Shown piece after piece: positions 12,802-23,891 of a stretch of DNA of 64,000 nt (the stretch's first letter is position 1; each line of letters starts with the position of its first letter). Where the stretch lies: contig JAGXIW010000003.1 in NCBI GenBank assembly GCA_024635475.1, positions 248,001 to 312,000 on the forward strand, read 5' to 3'. The translations under genes were made by a program, and so were the position numbers. The notes beneath the pieces are model-generated. The model saw only the letters and a list, made by a program, of their open reading frames with translations. It was not told where the DNA came from and made no database searches. Origin of the DNA: a bacterium. Lineage in GTDB: Bacteria; Patescibacteriota; Gracilibacteria; BD1-5; UBA6164.

Positions 12802-13572
12802 TTAATTAGTACAAGTTGTACCAATTAAAGTTCATCAACTGTTTATTTGATATTCTCAGGTTCATATATATTTTCAATCATCAGATATTTCAAGACAACT
12901 TCTATAATCGCTATTTTGCCACCAAATAACATTTAAATCATTTGTTAATCAAGTAAATGATGTATTATCAGTATAGGGATGAAAAGGGTCAGTAAATGTG
13001 TATGGTAGATTATGAATAGAATTATCAAAAATAAACATTGTTCTATTTGTTGCACCGGATCAAATTAAATTATTTATCTCTACTGGTGTAGAAGAAGAAA
13101 TTGCTAAAACTATTGTTGGAAGAATATCTTTTGCAACTGATTTATAATCTCATAGTAAAAATGATTTATTTAATCAATTATTTTCTAAAGTTGCAGATAA
13201 TTGGAATTCTTGTTTATTTTTTGATACTGAAAAAGTATAGGGAATTCCTATAAATGGATCAAGGGGAATTTTGTCTATAGTTGATATTATTATATTTTTA
13301 TCCAATTTTCATTGAATAGCAGAAATATATCAATTATTTGTTATATCGAAATTACTTCATGGGGTTGGATATTCTCATCTTTTTGTTTTATGTAGTTTTA
13401 ATCAAGATGCAACTCATGATAATTCAGATTTCCTTTGACTATCACGAGAGTCTTCTAGGTTTTTAGAATAAGAGACAAATCATAAAATGGATAGGATAGA
13501 TATTATAGTTATAGAAATAATTAACTCTACGAAAGTAAAAGCTTTAATAGAATTTAGGATTTTTATTTTCAT
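12802..13572 (-). CDS. Type IV pilin-like protein
   Basis: 256 residues. It starts MKIKILNSIKAFTFVELIIS, a prepilin-type leader in which the residue before the cleavage point is Ala rather than Gly, with Glu at mature position 5. A hydrophobic helix follows (to about residue 35) and then a soluble domain (KLHKTKRGEYPTPG) as in class III/PulG-type signals. Prepilin peptidase would process it and it would join a type IV pilus or competence pseudopilus. It is closely related to the N-terminal part of the next leftward gene upstream, including shared segments such as NNGYISAIQGKLDKNIIIST, so the two arose by duplication. It is probably transcribed with the two pilin-like genes to its right. Confidence 0.85.
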
Positions 13573-13640
13573 AGTTTAGTAGTTTTTTAGTAAATTAAAA
13601 ATAATTTTAACGATTTTTTATAAATTACAAATTAAAAAAT

Positions 13641-15107
13641 TTATCTTACAAAGATTAGATGTTCTTCAGTTGGAGACAGGGATGAATTTACATATCAACC
13701 GGTACAATCAGGAGACCTAAATCCCCATCATTGTCATATTCCATTTCAAACATTATCATATATATCAAATAAACTACAATAACTTGTATCTGCATCTCAT
13801 TCTGTATTATTACAAGCTCAACTATACACTGTCGATAATCATCATAGATTTTTTGTAACGGTAGTTTCCCAATCTCATCATTTCCACCATAACCACGAAC
13901 TAGTTGGAGAAATTGAAGTCATACATCATCACTTTTCTTTGATTTTAAAAGTCAAAGTTTCTTCTGTAGCTCCAGTCCAAGAACAAGTATTATTATTGTT
14001 TCTTGTTGCATTTATAGAACAATCTTCTTTATCTTTATTAGTTCATACAACCCATCAAGATGGAGTACTAAATAAAATCTCTGTTTGATTCAAATCACAT
14101 GCCCAATATATAAAAGAGCTTTCTTTTGTTGTACTAACTGGGGGATCCATAAAATTACAATGACCAATAGTATAATTAAAAGTGTCTCAATCCTTTGCAA
14201 CCAATGTCCATCAACCGGATGCTGTACTCATATCACAATATCCTGAAAACGATCTAGAAACTCAATCTGGCATTATTGTATAAACTCAACTTAGTGCTGA
14301 AGGATTGGTTTCTTTTATCTCTTTACAATTTTTTGGAATAAAAGATGGAAAACAAGTGATATTTTCTAAAATTCAATAATTATTAACTTGGTATTCACCT
14401 GTTCATATATTTTTTTCTGCTTGAAATATCTCATTACAGTTTTTAAAATCATTATTTTTTTCAAATTCTATAGTCAAGTCTTCAGTAAGTCATGTAAAAG
14501 ATATATCATCTGAATAAGGTAAAAATGGATCTGTAAAAGTATAGGGTAAATTGTGAGTTCAATTATTTAAAATAAATTTGATTCTATTTTCAGAACCTGA
14601 TCATATTCAATCAGCTATTTCAACATCTCCAGATCCAGATAATGCTAAAATCAATGAAGGTAATATATTTTTTGAAATCACTTTATAATCTCATATTACT
14701 AGAGCTTTTACAATTCAATTATTTTCAAGAGTTGCTGCTAATTGGAATTCTTTATTATTTTTTGATACAGAATAAGTATAAGTAATATTTATAAAAGGAT
14801 CTTTAGGAATTTTATCTATTGTTGAAATAATTATATTTTTATCTAATTTTCATTGAATAGCAGATATGTATCAATTATTTGTTATATTGAAAGTATTTCA
14901 TGGTGTTGGATAATTTCACCTTTGTGTTTTATGTAATTTTAAAGCATTGCTAACAAGTGATAAATCAGATTCTCTTTGAGAATCACGAGTATCTTCAATA
15001 TTTTTTGAATAAGAAATAAATCATAAAATTGATAATATTGCGAGTATTGTTATTGTTATTATTAATTCAATAAAAGTAAATGCTTTTTTTTCTATATTCT
15101 TTTTCAT
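13641..15107 (-). CDS. Type IV pilin-like protein with extended C-terminal domain
   Basis: 488 residues. N-terminus MKKNIEKKAFTFIELIITIT is a prepilin signal (Ala before Phe). The first 250 residues parallel the neighbouring 256-residue pilin; the extra 230 residues contain several Cys and Trp/Gly-rich segments and end in SSLSPTEEHLIFVR. Long minor pilins with added C-terminal modules commonly act as tip adhesins, which is the likeliest role here, but the added domain is not one I recognise. It lies between two other leftward pilin-like genes (69 and 18 base gaps), consistent with one transcript. Confidence 0.82.
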
Positions 15108-15125
15108 ATATTTTAATTTTTAAAA

Positions 15126-15557
15126 TTATTTTCTGTAATATTTTTCAATCGACACACTATAAATTTTATTATTTGTAATAGGATCTATTTTTTTTATTGT
15201 AATCTCTCTTTCATAGATATTTCATTCATAAGTACCACCAGTATTAACTTTTTCTCAATATTGGTCAATATATTTATATTCTATATTGGTTACTCATGTA
15301 AATGTCATAAAAGTTTTTAGAGTATTATCTTTATATAGGTAAAATCAAGTTCATTCATTTATTCAATTTGTATCAACTTTGTATAATATGTTAAGAGTAT
15401 TATCTTCTAAAAATCACCTTGTTGTATTTTCTTCAAAATTAGTATTTGTATTATAACTATACAAAATTAAATTATAAAGACTTATTATCACAAAGCTTAA
15501 TAATAATATTCAGATAAGGATTCAAACAAGACTTTCAGCTTTTTTATTTGTTAACAT
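15126..15557 (-). CDS. Short type IV pseudopilin-like protein (PilV/PilW type)
   Basis: 143 residues. Starts MLTNKKAESLVGILIGILLL: a short basic leader, Ala, then a hydrophobic helix containing Glu at the position expected for a mature pilin (A-E-S-L), a variant of the prepilin signal. The remainder is a small soluble domain ending in SVSIEKYYRK. Minor pilins of this size prime pilus assembly. It is the first gene of the leftward pilin operon, with only 55 bases between it and the divergent pilin gene, so both promoters must overlap in that gap. Confidence 0.75.
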
Positions 15558-15612
15558 TTGAAATTTATATTTTTTATATATAATATATTTATTATAATAA
15601 AAAAAAAAAATA

Positions 15613-16233
15613 ATGGAAATTTTTAATAAAAAAGGATTAACTTTTATAGAATTACTTATATCAGTAACGATTTCAATAATTGTTTTTATAATTATATTTT
15701 CTTTCGTTATTGACTCCATAACTAATTTAGCAATTTCAAATAGAAAAGCAGAAATTTTATCAAAAATTTACATTATATATAATATTATATGAAGCTATAG
15801 AAATGAGTATTCATTTTGAAATCTTGTAATTAATAATCCAATTTGAAACTGAAATGATGTTGTTTTAATTAAAAATATCAATAATGATAAATGAATTATA
15901 TTTTGAATTATAGATACTGATACTATGAAATTAGAAACTTGAAGTTGATATCAGATTTATTGAGATAAAGCATTTTGATTTAAATTATTAAGTCTCAGAG
16001 AATTGACAAATATTCAATCAAATACTTGAGAAGTATTTGATTTATCTTTTGATACAGCAACTATTTTTGATATTCCAATGAAAACATTTCAAGCAGATTT
16101 TTTTAATTCTTGAAGTATTTTTTTATTAGATTTGGAATTATTAATATCATATAATAAAGAATATGATTGAATATTGTGGTCAGATATACCTAAATCTAAT
16201 TATGAATTGTTTAAATTGAATTTTACATTCTAA
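15613..16233 (+). CDS. Type IV pilin-like protein with canonical prepilin signal
   Basis: 206 residues. MEIFNKKGLTFIELLISVT has the textbook prepilin peptidase site (KKG then L-T-F-I-E-L) and a hydrophobic helix to about residue 35. The rest is a soluble domain without cysteines and with many Asn and Ile. It is divergent from the leftward pilin operon and 8 bases ahead of a PilX-like gene. It probably is a minor pilin, because three related genes sit next to it and none shows the length and simplicity of a major pilin. Confidence 0.85.
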
Positions 16234-16241
16234 ATAAAATT

Positions 16242-17393
16242 ATGATTAATAACAAAAAAGCAACTATTTTGATATATGTTTTAATTTTGGTATCTATAGT
16301 TATGACATTAGCTGTAATTATCTTAAACAACTCTATAAAACTTGAAAATTCACTTAGCTATCAAACTATAGAAAGAGAATTCTCAAGTAAAATAAAAGAA
16401 AAATGACATATGCAAGCAAGTTATGATATGTATTTTAATTCAGAATGATCTTGATTTGTGGACATTATTTCTTGTCCTGATAATATAACGATGAGTTGAG
16501 AAACCATTTTTAGTTCTTGAATAGCAACTACTTGGACAACTTCATGATCAACATATATTTGTTCTTGAAGTTATGATTCAACACCGTTAATTATATATCC
16601 TAATATAGAAATTAATAATTTTTCGTGAGCATCTTTTAATTCTGAAACTATAACATTTACAGATGGGGGAGCTGACTTAACTTGAACTTTTACATCTTTT
16701 GATTCTTGAACTTACATAACTATACCAAAAGATTCATTTCAAAAACCTGACTGAATAGATGACGATTTCAATGATGATAACTATATAGCCACCTATGACA
16801 TATCTGAAAACATACGAGACAATGATGATTTATGAAGAATTACAATAGTATGAAATATCACAAATACTTGAACTTTAGAAAATATATTTTGGAATAATTT
16901 AACAACAAATCAATATATCCAAAATAATACTAATAATATAAATAATTCTTATATAAATATATGAAATGTTAACTCTGGTAGTTTGTATCTCAATATCGAT
17001 AAAGATAGTACAATAAAGGTTATAAAATTTGATAGAACAAAATATACTCAAAATAAAGAATTATTTGCAATTGAAATATTTGAATGAACAATAAGTGCTT
17101 GAAGTTGATATATAGAAAAAAATTGAGATGTTTTAAATTTTAATTGAAGTATTTGATCAAGTAACTATAATTTTGATTTTAAAAATAATGATTATGCTAT
17201 ATTTGTAAAAAATAATTGAACTTGAGTTTTAAATTATAAAATAACTTGAGTAGATAGGTCTATATCAAAATCAATATATATAAGCCCTGTAAATGATTCA
17301 TTGCCAAAAGAAATAAAAGTCTTAGCTTGACATATAATTATAAATGCTTGAATCTATATATGAAAACTAGCTGAATACTCAATATTTAAATAA
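16242..17393 (+). CDS. PilX-like minor pilin / pilus assembly protein
   Basis: 383 residues. The N-terminus MINNKKATILIYVLILVSIV resembles PilX-type proteins, which have a basic start and a hydrophobic helix but a weak prepilin site and no Glu5. A long Ser/Thr/Asn/Gly-rich domain follows with two Cys near residues 88 and 107. It starts 8 bases after the preceding pilin gene, so the pair is translated from one mRNA. A hairpin terminator begins 5 bases after the stop. The domain beyond the helix is not recognisable, and adhesin or assembly roles are both possible. Confidence 0.7.
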
Positions 17394-17397
17394 TCAC

Positions 17398-17433
17398 AAA
17401 AAAAGTTCTATTTGATTAAATAGAACTTTTTTT
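17398..17433. terminator. Rho-independent terminator between convergent genes
   Basis: Inverted repeat AAGTTCTATTT / AAATAGAACTT with a four-base loop, flanked by A and T runs; it serves the PilX-like gene and the leftward sigma-4/HARE gene. Confidence 0.85.
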
Positions 17434-17445
17434 ATTATTATAATA

Positions 17446-18516
17446 TTATTTTTTATTATTTTTCAATTGATAATAATTTCTTCAAACCCTTTCTATAACT
17501 TTTTTATTTTGTAAGTTCATATATATAGTTGTTCTTTTTACATTTCTAACTTTCAATACTTCTTTTATTATTTCTTCAGTAGTCATTGGATCTTTATTTT
17601 TCGTAAGAATATCAGTTATAACATTTATAATAGTTCAAGGTGTAAATCCCCATTCTTTTAATGCATAAATACCTCTTCCTATAAGAATAAATTCATTATT
17701 TCTTATAAGTTCGTTATGTATTGTATTTATTTTTACTTTATCTCATAGATACACAGTTATCTTATTTGAAATATCTACAAAATGCATTGGTACTTTATCT
17801 TTTTTAAGTACATAAAAAGCTTTGTCTTTTAATGTTTTAGGATTAAGTATTTTCCAAGATGCAAGTCATATAAGAGAATCTTCTCATTTTACTATATCTT
17901 CAAATATATCAACAACATTATCTATCAAAACAATATTTATTCATTTGATACTAGTAGATAAAAGATCATTAACAATGTTATATAAAGACACTTTATCCAT
18001 TACATCATTTTTTCTTTTCAATATTTTTAAGACTTCAACATGGATAGCATCAACTTCTTTTTTTCATATATTAGGTACACTAAAATATGTTCTAACTCCT
18101 AATTTAGGTTTTGATTTAACGATATTGTAATCAGCTTGAATAATAATTTCCAGCACAGATGAATTTATATCATTTTTTAAATTTAATTCTTTTATCAATG
18201 TATTTATAAGTTTGTCTTTTGTTATAAGTCATGAATGTAAATCAATGATTTCTTTAGCTTTGTCTTGTATAATTGTCAAATCAGTAGCTTTTATTATTCT
18301 TCCCATTTTTTTTATTCAGCTATCTTCTATTTGTCTAACTCTTTCTCTTGTTATATTTGGTGAAAATGAATTTCATATAGATTGTAAAGTCTCTCTTTCT
18401 CAAGTCAATCAAATTCTTCTAGAAATTACATTTTGTTCTTTTTCTCACAAAGAACTCAAAACTTTTTTAAAAATATCTATAAGTTTAGTATCATTTATTG
18501 GTTGAATTTGTATCAT
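17446..18516 (-). CDS. Sigma-70 region 4-like HTH fused to HARE-HTH domain
   Basis: 356 residues. Residues about 15-60 carry a sigma-70 region 4 pattern (EKEQNVISRRIGLTGER...SFSPNITRERVRQIE), the part of a sigma factor that contacts the -35 element. There is no region 2, so it cannot be a complete sigma factor. A middle helical part leads to a HARE-HTH-like segment around residues 215-290 (DKVPMHFVDISNKI...GRGIYALKEWGF), a fold shared with the RNA polymerase delta subunit, then a final winged-helix-like stretch (TTEEIIKEVLKVRNVKRTT). It is likely a transcription regulator acting on RNA polymerase. It stands alone, between the pilin genes and an RNA methylase. Confidence 0.8.
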
Positions 18517-18637
18517 TGTTTTATAATTAAACTATAATAAGTCTTGTATAAGAATATAATTGTTTTATAATTAAAGTCAAATCTTTTATTTAAAAAAAAG
18601 CAACAAGTACTTTTTATTAATTTTTTAGTTATTTAAT

Positions 18638-19738
18638 CTAAAAATTATTACTTTTTGTATAAAAATAACATAATTCTTGTCAATTATACAATTTCCTTTT
18701 TTTATAATGATTTTTTAATAATTCTCCAAATTGATAATTTGTAATTATTCATCATTTTAATTCTTTATTTTTATTAAATAAAGAAGCTAAATCAGAATAC
18801 AATTTTTCCAAATCTTCATCCTTTAATCTTATACCATATGGTGGATTTGAAACCATTGTTCAAACCAAATTAGTATTGATATAATTTCTAAAATCTTTTT
18901 GTTCAAAACTTATTATATCTCATACTCATGCTTTTAAAGCATTACTTTTTGCAATATTTATAGCATTTTCATCTATATCACTTCATTTTATATTGTAAGT
19001 TTTATCCATTATTTTTGATCTAGCTATTTCTTTTTCCTCATTCAATATATCTTTATTTAGAAACTTAAATTTCTCAAAAGCAAAATTTCTATTAATACCT
19101 GGAGCTATATTTTTAGCTATAAGTCAAGCCTCAATAACTATGGTTCAACTTCAACAAAAGAAATCATAAAAGTTTTCTTTAAATCTCCATGAAGATAATA
19201 AAACTAAACCTGCAGCTAGATTTTCTCTAATTGGAGCTTCTACACTTTGTTGTCTATATCATCTTTTATGTAGTGCTTCTCAAGAAGTATCAATAAGAAT
19301 CTGACAAGTATTTTTTATTAAAACTATTTCTACATATATAGAAGTACAATTGTCGTCCTCTCTTAAAAATCATTTACTAAGTTTATCAACTATCGCCTTT
19401 TTTCATATTTTTTGTATACCTGGAACACTTTCTAATTGTGAAGATATTGAAGTAGCATTTACTATTATAGGATTTTCTTCTACTATAAAATATTTCCAAT
19501 CAATACTTTGAATTAATTCAAAAAGTTTATCAAAAGAATCTATATTATCTTTTCTTGCAAGTTCTATATAGACTTTATTTCATACTCTTGACCACAAATT
19601 CAACTTTGCAATATTATTTTCAGTATAACTTGTTGTTATCTGCTTATCTTGAGAATTTAGAATAGGCAATCATAATAGTTCTATCTCTTTTTTTGCTATA
19701 CTTTCAAGTCAAAAAGGACAAGTTAATACTAGATTCAT
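18638..19738 (-). CDS. THUMP-domain RNA guanine N2-methyltransferase, RlmL/Trm14-like
   Basis: 366 residues. An N-terminal ferredoxin-like/THUMP part (residues 1-155, beginning MNLVLTCPFGLESIAKKEI) binds RNA. The Rossmann methylase part has motif I FYDFFCGSGTI near residue 190, DIDENAINIAKSN, and catalytic motif IV SNPPYG near residue 300. The best match in memory is the N-terminal half of RlmL, which makes m2G2445 in 23S rRNA; archaeal Trm14 (tRNA) has the same layout. The second, RlmK-like half is absent. A GHKRGYR-type stretch before the methylase core is typical of the family. It is monocistronic as far as can be seen. Confidence 0.88.
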
Positions 19739-19878
19739 AAGTAATAATTAATGATTAATAAATTCAATATTGATAAATATTGTATATTCTTTTTTTTAAA
19801 ATGCTAATTATTTCTTTACAAAATAAAAACTTTTTATAAAATTAGGGATAATACTTTTATTTTACAAAAAAACAACAT

Positions 19879-20280
19879 ATGCTAAAAAAAATCTTTTTAT
19901 TCATTTTCATTTCATTAGCTTTCTTTTTTTCTTACAATTTTTCATATTGAGCATGTAATATATGAGCATGATGAATAAAATCATCATTGGAATGATGTTT
20001 AGGTAATGCCGATTTGATACAATGATGACCCAATTTATATGTAGAAGATTGATTTAAGATAATGATTGTAGATTTTATTAAAAAAATATCTACTTTTTTA
20101 GCTATTTTAGCAGTAGGATCAATTGCTTATTGATCTATGGTTATGGTAACAAGTGTTTGAAGTGATGAAAAAATTAAAAAATGAAGAAATATAATAAAAT
20201 GGTCTTTAATATGATTTGTGGTTCTTGTCTCAGCAGCTTGAATTATACAATCAATAATTTATATTGTTTACGACCTATAA
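19879..20280 (+). CDS. Small VirB2/TrbC-like two-TM protein (putative pilin)
   Basis: 133 residues. A signal peptide (residues 1-24) is followed by a short external loop with two Cys (residues about 28 and 45), a first TM helix (about 75-95), a tight basic loop GSDEKIKKGRN and a second TM helix. This is the layout of VirB2/TrbC-type conjugative pilins and their CPR relatives. The protein at 23399-23749 shows the same scheme. No type IV secretion ATPase is in the window, so a pilin role is inferred from topology only. It is 48 bases ahead of the zinc-peptidase-like gene. Confidence 0.6.
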
Positions 20281-20328
20281 TTTTTTTTAATATATCCTTT
20301 AACAAATTATTTTCTATTTTTTTATTTA

Positions 20329-21225
20329 ATGTTTAAAAAAGATTTTTTTATTACAATCTTACTAACTTTAATTTTTACTTTAATAATTTTTTTAATTAAA
20401 TTTTATTTTTTTTCATGAATAGAAAAAAATATAGAAGAGCAATACATAGATAGGAGCCTTTTTTTAAACTTAGATTCAAGTAAAAAAGAGGTTCTTGTAA
20501 AAAAAAATCAAAATGATTCAAATAATGATAAAATTATAAAAAAAGAATTAATTAAGAATGATTTATTAGTAAAAAATAAAATTAAAAAAAAAGAAGTTGA
20601 ATTAAGTTTTGTATATATGCCTAAAGATTTTGAAAAAGATGTTTTATCAGAGACAATGATATTAGAAAAAATAATTTCAGAAAATCCATTTAATGAAATC
20701 ATCACAAGTCTTTGAATAGATTTATACAAAACAAAATTTGATGTTAGATGAAAGATGAAAAATTGAAAGGTGAAACTTTTTTGAGTTTTACTTATAGAAA
20801 ATTATGAATTAGTTTCTGTTTTTATTCATGAATTAGCTCATTATATAGATATTTATACTTTAAATAATATTAACTTAACTATAAAAGATCCAAGTTATTA
20901 TTTTTATGATATAGCTTGGGATGGGACAAAAACTATTAAGTCATTGATGACAATGAAAGATTTTGTTTCTTGATATGCCATGACAAATAAATATGAAGAC
21001 TTTGCAGAAAGTTTTACATATTATATTCTTCATAACAATGATTTTCAACAAAAAGCAAAAAAAAGTGATATACTTTTAAAAAAATATAATTTTTTTTGAA
21101 AGCATTTATTTAAAAATAATGAATTTAAATCTATTGATTTTTGAAAAAATGAAAAAATAAAAGATTATTATCGGGATATAACAAAAATAAGTATAAATTT
21201 AGAAAACTTTTTGCAATATTTCTAG
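20329..21225 (+). CDS. Putative membrane-anchored zinc metallopeptidase (HExxH)
   Basis: 298 residues. One N-terminal TM helix (about residues 7-27), a Lys/Asn/Asp-rich linker, then a catalytic-looking domain: FIHELAHYID near residue 165 supplies the HExxH zinc motif, and EDFAESFTYYI about 60 residues later offers the glutamate ligand expected of gluzincins. The domain would lie outside the cell. The pattern resembles the anthrax lethal factor-type (ATLF-like) or other small peptidases, but I cannot place it in a named family. It lies between a VirB2-like gene and RNase J on the same strand. The low-complexity linker is poorly conserved sequence, as in many surface proteins. Confidence 0.65.
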
Positions 21226-21399
21226 AAATCAATATAATAGATTATAGATTTTTTATAAACATCATCTTTTAAAATCAATTATTATATTTTTATAAAATAA
21301 ATGCAGTTAAAAGCTTTTAGCTTTTAGTTTTTTGTCATTTAACTTTATTCATTTTGTAAAAATTTTACAATATTTATTTTTTTAATTTTTTAAATCAAA

Positions 21400-23316
21400 A
21401 TGAAAGATTTTTTTGATGAACTAGATAAAGAACTAACTTGAGATGAATCTTCAGATTATATTCAAGAAGAAGTTCAAAAAGAGATTAATACCAATGAGGA
21501 AGCTAAAAAAAGTGAAGTTAGTGAAAATAAAGAATTGGTTATTGCTGAAAAAAGTAATAGGGAATATATGCCAAGAACTATATCAAACTTTCCTGAAACA
21601 AAATTCTACCTTCCTACTTTAAGAGAAGGTTATACAAGAGTCATTCCAATAGGTTGAAATAATGAAACTTGATCAAAAAATATGAATTTATTCCAATATG
21701 GTGATGATTTACTTTTAATTGATTGTTGAGTTCAATTTGCTGAACCAGATATGCTTTGAGCTAATTATTCGATTCCTGATATATCTTCACTTATTCAATA
21801 TAAAGATAAAATAAAATGAATTGTAATTACACATGCTCATTTAGACCATATAGGAGCTTTAAAACACATACTTCCACCTTTAGGAATGCCTACGGTTTTT
21901 TGAACAAAACTTACAATATGAATAATTAAAAAGTGACTTGAAGAAGCTCGTTTATTAAGTCATACTACATTTGTTGAAGTGTCTTGAGATAGTACTGAAA
22001 GAGTAAAAATTGGTGATAATTTTTCTTTAGAGTTTTTTAGAGTAAATCATAGTATACCTGATTGTGTATGAATATATTTAGAAACTCCAGGTTGAGCAAA
22101 GATAGTACATACTTGAGATTTTAAAATAGATTTCACCCCAGCTATTGATAAACCTGCTGATTTATCAAGAATTTGAGAATTATGAAGAAGATGAATTACT
22201 TTATTTATGTCTGATTCTACATGATCAATTAGAAAATGATTTTCTAAATCTGAAAAAGATGTATGAGAAACACTGGAAAAAATCATAGCAAATCATACTC
22301 AATGAAGACTTATAATTGCAACTTTTTCTTCTTGGATATCAAGAGTACAACAACTTATAAATATTTGTGATAAACATTGAAAACAAATATTTTTAAGTGG
22401 TAGAAGTATGATTGAAAATACAGCTATAGCTAAAGAATTATGATACCTAAAAATGAAGCCAGGTGCAATAAAAAAAATGAATCCAAAAATGATGGAAGAC
22501 ATACCTTTGCATAATCAAATTATAATAACAACTTGAAGTCAGTGAGAAGAATTTTCAGCATTAACTCGTATGTCTGAATGAAGACATAATTCTCTAGAAA
22601 TAATGAAATGAGATACAATTATATTTTCTTCTTCTGTTGTTCCAGGTAATGATAGATCTGTTTACTGAGTAATAAATAAATTATTGGCTTTGTGAGCAAG
22701 TGTCATTACAAAAGATGATAGTGATGTTCATACAGGTTGACATGCTTTTCAAGAAGAACAAAAAATTATGTTAAACTTAGTAAATCCTAAATTTTTTATG
22801 CCGGTTTTTTGAGATTTATATTTTAGAACACTGCACAAAAATACTGCTGTAAGTATTTGATTTAATGAAGAAAATGTATTACTTCAAGATAATTGAAGTA
22901 TAATTGATTTAGCACCTAATCAAACAGTGTTCAAATCTAGAATCAAGATGCCAATACAAGATATAATAATAGATGGTAATGGTATATGAACAGCTAATAG
23001 TCATGTTATAAAAGCCAGAGAAAAGATGATGGATTCTTGAGTTTTAGTTATAATTTATAAAGCTAACTCAACTACAAAAGAAATAATTTGAAATATAAAA
23101 ATAGAAAGTAGATGACTTGTATATTTAGATGAAGTAAAACTTGTTCATAAAATGGTATTTAAAAAAGCAAAAGATGTATATGAAAATACTGTTAGTGATG
23201 TACCGGATATAGAAGAAAAAGATTTAGTAAAAATAATTAAGACAGATCTAGAAAATTTATTATTACAAAAAATTGAAAGACAACCAATGATTATTCCGAT
23301 AATTTTATATATTTAA
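21400..23316 (+). CDS. rnj: Ribonuclease J
   Basis: 638 residues. An acidic 60-residue N-terminal extension precedes the metallo-beta-lactamase core with TRVIPIGGNNETGSKNMN, the zinc motif THAHLDHIGA and later beta-CASP motifs (TEGSQGE-like TTGSQGEEFSAL, and SSSVVPGNDR). It ends in a C-terminal dimerisation/beta domain. RNase J has 5'-3' exo- and endonuclease activity in mRNA decay and rRNA processing. The acidic extension (SDYIQEEVQKEINTNEE) is longer than in Bacillus. Both zinc-site glycines and the SGG-type glycines are TGA. The following gene on the same strand starts 82 bases later. Confidence 0.93.
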
Positions 23317-23398
23317 AAAAGTTATAATTTAAATTTGCCTTTTTTAAAAAATGGATATTATTATAAATGTAACTTATATTTATTATCAATTACAAACT

Positions 23399-23749
23399 AT
23401 GAAAAAATTTACATATTCTATTATTGGACTACTTTTATTAAATTTGAATAATACAAATGCAGCTATGATTTTTTGAAAAGATAAGGTTGAAGATTGATTA
23501 GAATGAAGTGCTACTGGTGCCGACAGCGCTATACAAGTACTTATAACAAATGCAATGATGTTTTTATACCTAGTTGCAGTTGTTTATGGTTTATGGGGAG
23601 GATTTTTGATATTGACTGCTTGATGAAAAGAAGATAATGTTAAAAAATGAAGAACTGTTATTATACAAGCCTTGTCAGGGTTAGTTATTATATGGTTAGC
23701 ATCTTCAATTGTACAATGGTTAGTTGACTCTATACTTAAAACTACATAA
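23399..23749 (+). CDS. Small VirB2/TrbC-like two-TM protein (putative pilin)
   Basis: 116 residues. The N-terminal signal peptide ends near NTNAA; a charged linker with a DGLEGSATGAD segment precedes TM1 (about 55-77), the short loop GGKEDNVKKGR and TM2 (about 90-108). Topology and the basic GR-type loop match the protein at 19879-20280, though identity is low. VirB2/TrbC proteins are major subunits of conjugative pili; related CPR proteins lack assigned roles. It is followed by a terminator, so it may be the last gene of the RNase J transcript or have its own. Confidence 0.6.
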
Positions 23750-23765
23750 AAATTAATTTAAAAAT

Positions 23766-23810
23766 AAAAATACCTTGACTAATTAGATATAGTTAAGGTA
23801 TTTTTATTTT
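23766..23810. terminator. Rho-independent terminator
   Basis: ATACCTTGACT pairs with AGTTAAGGTAT around a ten-base loop and is followed by a T-run, between the convergent VirB2-like and FecR-domain genes. Confidence 0.8.
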
Positions 23811-23891
23811 TTTGGTAAAAATGATTTTAATAATCATTTGAAAAATTAATAATTTATTACTACGGAGATATAAATTTATTAGAAAATTATA

